Origin: CBDFGN01 sp965247065
Lineage (GTDB): Bacteria; Bacteroidota; Bacteroidia; Cytophagales; Cyclobacteriaceae
Length of the DNA stretch: 6,548 bases
Reading direction: 5' to 3'
Assembly (NCBI GenBank): GCA_965247065.1
Contig: CBDFGN010000001.1
Span: 1 to 6,548 of the forward strand
Shown here: positions 3,486-6,548 of the stretch, in pieces
How the letters are laid out: each line of letters begins with the position of its first letter
How positions within the stretch are numbered: the stretch's first letter is position 1
The notes under the pieces: model-generated
Databases searched by the model: none
What the model saw: the letters and a program-made list of their open reading frames with translations, nothing else
Told to the model about the DNA's origin: nothing
Program-made: the position numbers and the translations under genes

Positions 3486-4925
3486 CTAAGCCGCAAGCGA
3501 CGCGGGTCTTAGCCGCCGTCGCCTTCTTTCCTCTTCCCGCTTCCTCAAAAGCACCCCCAGTCGGTGCACGTTGGCGGCAAGCACGGACAAAGCCACGCTC
3601 CGGGCGAAACCATCCGCCCCATGCGCCCTCACACGCTCACACCCCTTGTGGTTCAAAGCGTTGATCGCCGACTCAACAGCCGGATGCCGCCTCTTCGCCT
3701 CCACAAACTCCACCGCCCCCTCGCGCTCCTTGTCCTTTGAATTCAGCTTCCCCTTTTTCGGCAATACGTTGAGTTCCAGAATTCTGTCAAGCTCCCCGCG
3801 GTTTCGCGGACTGTGGAAACCACGGTCAAAACTGCATACGCGAAGATCGGGATACCTTCGCTTCGTATCCTCAACAAACGGCACTATCACGTCCACGTCA
3901 TCCTCATCCCACATAATGCTGTGGTTCACAATGAACTGATGCTGGTCTTCCATTACGCACACCGGCACTCCAAACTCCACCGGGACCCCGGCCTTGCCCT
4001 TCGATATCCACCGAGTGTGCTCCTCGAACACCGAAAACACCTTCTCCCCGTGCGGTATCACTTCCCCCTTGAGCAAACGCCGACCGATCTGATCCATCTG
4101 CCTGCGCGCGTGCCCTATGTATTTCCGGATCCTCTCAAGCCGCCACGGCGCAGCCTCAAGGGCCACCAACTCCAGAAGCGTCCGCTCCGCGCGTCTCACC
4201 ACATCACCGCAAACCCTCAGATACTCCTTCACTTCATCCTCCCCGCCTTTGCGCTTGCGTGAAGTTCTTAACCCGTTAAAAAGCTTCTTCACTTTTTCGA
4301 TGAGATGTCCCCGCTGACGCCAGCCCGGAAGCTTGTTCACCCCCGCCCCCTCGGCCACCTCTCGAACCAGGCTCCTCGTGGCGTCCCAAAGCAGCTTTAC
4401 GTCCGTGGGATAATCCACGTCGGTGTTTACCGGAAACGAATCAGCCCGCCCGCGCAACCCTTCTCCAGGCTTTTTTTTTGCCAACTCATGGCCGCTTCTA
4501 ACCACTATGGCCCCAATCTCCCTCAGCAGCTCGGGAGTGAGCAGCGACACGTTGTCTACCATCGTCTGAAGCTCGTAAACGTATTTACCGCCGTAATCGC
4601 TGTGACCCAGCATCTGGCGCAATTCACTGTAACTGTTGGCAAGGGAGTGAAGCCGGTCGAAATCGCACCCGAGCCCCTGCTTCAACACCCCGAGAACCAG
4701 GACTCTCCAGATGTCCATCCCCCGACGGCCCACGTTGAGATTGACTTCGGGCAGAAACCGCTTCTCAAGAAGCGAAAACAACTGTTCGCGCGTCCGGGGG
4801 TTTGCGTAAATGTACTGAAGACCCCTGAGTATCGCGGGGATATCGTCTCGCGACTTGGGGTTAAAGCGGACTTCCTCAATCGCAACTTCACCGAGCTGAA
4901 GCTGGAGTTCTTTTATCTTTCTCAT
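3486..4925 (-). CDS. ISNCY-family transposase (479 aa)
   Basis: This is a DDE-type transposase. The N-terminus (MRKIKELQLQLGEVAIEEVR, then SRDDIPAILRGLQYIYANP) and the block GRRGMDIWRVLVLGVLKQGL...LANSYSELRQMLGH are typical of the ISNCY group. Probable catalytic residues are Asp162 in ADSFPVNTDVDYPTD, Asp367 in CSFDRGFHSPRN and Glu418 in VESAINALNHKG. The C-terminal GFARSVALSVLAANVHRLGVLL helix fits the family, followed by an Arg-rich tail. The start at 4925 has GGGAG about ten bases upstream. The frame is full length without lesions, so the protein is probably functional. Family assignment is from remembered sequence patterns; catalytic residue choice is inferred. Confidence 0.88.
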   Translation of the reverse strand: MRKIKELQLQLGEVAIEEVRFNPKSRDDIPAILRGLQYIYANPRTREQLFSLLEKRFLPEVNLNVGRRGMDIWRVLVLGVLKQGLGCDFDRLHSLANSYSELRQMLGHSDYGGKYVYELQTMVDNVSLLTPELLREIGAIVVRSGHELAKKKPGEGLRGRADSFPVNTDVDYPTDVKLLWDATRSLVREVAEGAGVNKLPGWRQRGHLIEKVKKLFNGLRTSRKRKGGEDEVKEYLRVCGDVVRRAERTLLELVALEAAPWRLERIRKYIGHARRQMDQIGRRLLKGEVIPHGEKVFSVFEEHTRWISKGKAGVPVEFGVPVCVMEDQHQFIVNHSIMWDEDDVDVIVPFVEDTKRRYPDLRVCSFDRGFHSPRNRGELDRILELNVLPKKGKLNSKDKEREGAVEFVEAKRRHPAVESAINALNHKGCERVRAHGADGFARSVALSVLAANVHRLGVLLRKREEERRRRRLRPASLAA

Positions 4926-4984
4926 GGTTCCGATTCTCCCGAAGATTGTTTAAAACAGGCCTATATGTTGATGATTCAGGTGTA

Positions 4985-5028
4985 ATTATACCATATATTG
5001 GCAATCTTCGCCACAAAAAACTGCCAAT
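4985..5028 (-). promoter_or_regulatory. Promoter and possible operator of the ISNCY transposase
   Basis: On the reverse strand, TGGTATAAT (4993-4985) is an extended -10 with perfect TATAAT; the -35 is poor. A 7-bp inverted repeat, ATTGGCA (4997-5003) with TGCCAAT (5022-5028), overlaps the -35 region and could be a binding site for the transposase or a host regulator. Confidence 0.55.
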
Positions 5029-5049
5029 TATTTATTTTATTTCAGTAGG

Positions 5050-5955
5050 TTAGAGATTTTTCTGGCAGACACTATCTATCTGTTCCATAGTGTCCAGTTG
5101 CCTTAGGTTATGTCTTCTCGCAAACTCATCAGCGTATCTTTGCAGGTGCTTTTCACTCATTCTGTGGTAAGTTCCAATGTATCCGCGCTTCAACATACTC
5201 CAAAAAGACTCCATGCCGTTTGTGTGTATCTGCCCGTCAACATATTCACCGAGAGAGTGCTTTACTGTCTTATGATCGTATTCCATAGCAATAGGGCTGT
5301 ATCCTCTGTGATCGTCCGTGTAAACAGTATTTCCAGCTTTCACATGGTCTCCTATGAAGTTTGATAGGGTTTTGGCCGTGGTATCTGGAGCAACCTTTAC
5401 AGCAACCTTTTTACTCTCTCTTTCCTTCACTCCTAAAACAGCGACTTTCCCCTTAGTCCCTCTGCCGTCATGTTTCCTCTTGCTCTCATGCTTATTCTTC
5501 TCCAGTCCTCCGATATAGGTTTCGTCAGCCTCGGTCGGGTTGGTGAAAAGCCCCGTGTCCTCTTTCATTGACTCCCTTATTCTATGAGCAAGAAACCACG
5601 CTGTTCTTTGCTGTACTCCTAAGTCTCTTGCTAGTTTCATACTGGACACGCCTTTTAAGTTCGTGTTCAGCAGATAAACAGCCATTAACCATTTGTGAAG
5701 AGGAACCTTGCTTTCTTCCAGTATGCTTCCAGTTCTTACACTAAACCGCTTACGGCAGTCTTTACAGCGATAGGGCATTTTGTCTTTTGCCTCTACTGTC
5801 CTAACGCTTCCGCAGTGAGGACAGAATCTATCCTCACCATCCTTTCCCCATCTTTTCTCGGCAAAATATTTCTCCGCTGATTCCTCATCCGGGAACCTTT
5901 GAAAGAACTCATAAAAACTGACTTTGCCTTCCTTGCCGTGTTTTTTCTTACCCAT
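5050..5955 (-). CDS. IS1595-family (ISXO2-like) transposase, C-terminus replaced by IS sequence
   Basis: The protein begins with a zinc ribbon (CPHC at 45-48, CKDC at 64-67), followed by a helix-turn-helix region (LHKWLMAVYLLNTNLKGVSS...QRTAWFLAHRIR) and the ISXO2-type catalytic domain. Acidic residues are Asp144 in EADETYIGG, Asp214/215 in VYTDDHRGY and Glu249 in HTNGMESFWSMLKRG, then GTYHRMSEKHLQRYADEFARRHN. Native sequence ends at Asp294. The last seven residues (SVCQKNL) are read from the ISNCY element, and the true last 19 residues are at 3233-3297. AAGGAG eight bases before ATG 5955 fixes the start. The catalytic core is intact, so some activity is possible. I found no convincing IS1595 terminal repeats on either side, so the full extent of the original element is unknown. 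Confidence 0.9.
   Translation of the reverse strand: MGKKKHGKEGKVSFYEFFQRFPDEESAEKYFAEKRWGKDGEDRFCPHCGSVRTVEAKDKMPYRCKDCRKRFSVRTGSILEESKVPLHKWLMAVYLLNTNLKGVSSMKLARDLGVQQRTAWFLAHRIRESMKEDTGLFTNPTEADETYIGGLEKNKHESKRKHDGRGTKGKVAVLGVKERESKKVAVKVAPDTTAKTLSNFIGDHVKAGNTVYTDDHRGYSPIAMEYDHKTVKHSLGEYVDGQIHTNGMESFWSMLKRGYIGTYHRMSEKHLQRYADEFARRHNLRQLDTMEQIDSVCQKNL
5073..5078. repeat. Target-site duplication of the ISNCY-type element, right copy (TATCTA)
   Basis: This is an exact copy of 3292-3297 on the outer side of the right terminal repeat. It encodes the Ile-Asp codons at the break point of the interrupted transposase. Confidence 0.8.
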
Positions 5956-5981
5956 AACTAAGTCTCCTTATTATGGGCAAT

Positions 5982-6010
5982 ATATTACCTGATATTTTCT
6001 ATTTTGTCAA
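5982..6010 (-). promoter_or_regulatory. Promoter of the IS1595-type transposase gene
   Basis: On the reverse strand, a perfect TTGACA (6010-6005) is followed after exactly 17 bp by TAATAT (5987-5982). The untranslated leader is short and contains AAGGAG. This is the best-matching full promoter in the window. Confidence 0.75.
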
Positions 6011-6045
6011 GGATTTCAGGGGTTTATTTATCTCCTTTTACTTTG

Positions 6046-6054
6046 TGGTATACT
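6046..6054 (+). promoter_or_regulatory. Extended -10 promoter of the zinc-ribbon gene (leaderless)
   Basis: TGGTATACT combines the TGn extension with TATACT (6049-6054); the -35 is weak. The ATG at 6062 is only seven bases downstream, so the transcript would start at or within a base or two of the start codon. No Shine-Dalgarno site is present, in agreement with a leaderless message. Confidence 0.5.
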
Positions 6055-6061
6055 AGATCAA

Positions 6062-6289
6062 ATGGAAAAGACAGTTGACATAAACAGCCTAATGAAAAGG
6101 AATCCGACTTGTCTTGTATGCAAAGGACAGAACATGGAGGGGGACACCAATGTTTACACAAAGAAATTTCCCTCTGGTTCTTATTATGAATACGTCATTA
6201 TCTGCTGTATAGATTGCGGATTTATGAGATTTCACAAAGTTGATTCAGTTGTGAAACCTGAAAATCTAGTCAAGCGTACTTCTATGTAG
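6062..6289 (+). CDS. Small zinc-ribbon-like protein (75 aa)
   Basis: Two CxxC pairs, CLVC (17-20) and CIDC (49-52, preceded by another Cys), frame a beta-rich middle (NVYTKKFPSGSYYEYVIICC). This is the layout of a four-cysteine zinc ribbon. Such domains bind nucleic acid or proteins; the particular role cannot be told from this sequence. The start is taken as 6062 because an extended -10 element sits directly ahead, giving a leaderless transcript; the next ATG (6092, MKRNPT) has no ribosome site either. It is divergent from the transposase gene, with about 106 bp between starts, and its 3' end overlaps the convergent 54-aa gene by 8 bp. Confidence 0.65.
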   Translation: MEKTVDINSLMKRNPTCLVCKGQNMEGDTNVYTKKFPSGSYYEYVIICCIDCGFMRFHKVDSVVKPENLVKRTSM

Positions 6290-6446
6290 TAGTTATAGGA
6301 ACAAGAGTTCTCCGTATCATTTTCTTTCCGGCTTCATTCACAAATTCAGAAACCTCGGTTCGGAAAATGGGCGTTTGAGCCGTTTTTAATTCTATGTAAC
6401 CAGTTATCGCTAAAACTGCTATTAATATGTAACTTATTTCAATCAT
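6282..6446 (-). CDS. Small membrane-anchored protein (54 aa)
   Basis: ATG at 6446 follows AGAGG by eight bases. The N-terminus, MIEISYILIAVLAITGYIEL, is one transmembrane segment or uncleaved signal anchor. The remaining 34 residues are polar and end in a basic patch (NEAGKKMIRR). No family is recognised. The start codon overlaps the stop of an upstream reverse frame entering from the right edge (ATGA), which suggests an operon. The 3' end overlaps the convergent zinc-ribbon gene. Its layout is like that of the 40-aa membrane protein at 3104-3226, but the two share no clear sequence similarity. Confidence 0.55.
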   Translation of the reverse strand: MIEISYILIAVLAITGYIELKTAQTPIFRTEVSEFVNEAGKKMIRRTLVPITTT

Positions 6447-6547
6447 TTTTTATTCCTCTTTTTCATTTTTGGGCAACTAAATACATAATTACCTATTTTT
6501 ACCTGACTGAGTTTAAGGCCGGGAGGGGCAGAATGAAACGGAAAACC
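6443..6547 (-). CDS. Possible 3' end of a gene entering from the right edge
   Basis: A reverse frame is open from the window edge and ends KIGNYVFSCPKMKKRNKK at TGA 6443, overlapping the next gene's ATG by the coupled ATGA arrangement. Only 34 residues are visible and no family can be assigned. It competes with a forward start at 6533. Confidence 0.3.
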   Translation of the reverse strand, partial: GFPFHSAPPGLKLSQVKIGNYVFSCPKMKKRNKK

Positions 6548-6548
6548 A
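6533..6548 (+). CDS. Possible start of a forward gene cut by the right edge
   Basis: ATG at 6533 has GGGAGGGG ending about five bases upstream and reads MKRKT before the window ends. The strong ribosome site is the only evidence. The 5' end overlaps the competing reverse-strand fragment. Confidence 0.3.

Larger units (their letters stand above)
3298..5072 (-). mobile_element. Complete ISNCY-type insertion sequence (1775 bp)
   Basis: Terminal inverted repeats are GTGTCTGTCAGAGAAA on the left and GTGTCTGCCAGAAAAA on the right (read inward; two mismatches in 16). TATCTA duplications flank them. The element carries a single 479-aa transposase gene on the reverse strand with its own promoter near the right end. 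The coding part is visibly richer in G and C than all neighbouring genes, which points to transfer from a different genomic background. About 190 nt between the transposase stop and the left end contain one hairpin and no gene. It is inserted near the 3' end of an IS1595-type transposase gene. Confidence 0.88.

Noticed and set aside
3470..4985. Several long forward frames opposite the ISNCY transposase
   Set aside because: They are shadows of a GC-rich gene on the other strand, with repetitive Pro/Arg/Ser-rich translations and no family motifs.
2843..6014. 13-bp inverted repeat ATCCTTGACAAAA (2843-2855) and its complement (6002-6014), possible ends of the IS1595-type element
   Set aside because: In AT-rich DNA of this length, one such match is expected by chance. 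The left copy is inside the 53-aa coding frame, the right one is the transposase -35 region, and no duplication flanks them.
1..6548. CRISPR array, integron attC sites, rRNA, replication origin
   Set aside because: I saw no regularly spaced repeats, no attC core pairs around the palindromes, and no rRNA or iteron patterns.

Overview
The window is bacterial accessory DNA in which three transposition-related modules have accumulated in an AT-rich background of very small genes. No housekeeping protein gene is present, so I cannot name the organism. Features that narrow it only a little are a predicted lipoprotein signal, good Shine-Dalgarno sites, sigma70-type promoters and a tRNA gene without encoded CCA.

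Region 1 (1-2621). A two-gene reverse-strand operon encodes a small secreted cysteine-containing protein (2148-2453) followed by a lipoprotein (from 2160 leftwards). The lipoprotein gene is split by a complete IS3-family element (173-1571) flanked by the 5-bp target duplication TATAA. Removing the element and one duplication rejoins the gene in frame, and it continues beyond the left window edge. The IS carries orfA and orfB joined by a textbook -1 frameshift signal (U UUU UUA, 6-nt spacer, 8-bp GC stem). It also carries a REP-like palindrome between orfB and its right end. The operon's predicted promoter places the transcription start at the foot of a possible switch-like structured leader.

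Region 2 (2622-3297). This is a compact stretch of short features: a ~125-nt inverted-repeat element with ribosome-binding sites in both arms, two overlapping reverse mini-genes, a tRNA gene with its own extended -10 promoter, and a 40-aa membrane-protein gene. The tRNA keeps every canonical feature of the L-shape, but its anticodon loop (GAA) holds a 25-nt insertion that forms a perfect 8-bp hairpin. Its acceptor stem carries G3-U70, the alanine identity pair.

Region 3 (3298-6010). An ISXO2/IS1595-type transposase gene (reverse, promoter at 5982-6010) has lost its last 19 codons to a GC-rich element of ISNCY type (3298-5072, duplication TATCTA). The missing C-terminus lies intact on the far side at 3233-3297.

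Region 4 (6011-6548). A predicted leaderless small zinc-ribbon gene converges on a 54-aa single-span membrane-protein gene, with edge fragments of one or two further genes.

The most unusual items are the tRNA with the interrupted anticodon loop and the possible structural switch ahead of the secreted-protein operon. The insertion histories of both split genes can be reconstructed to the base.
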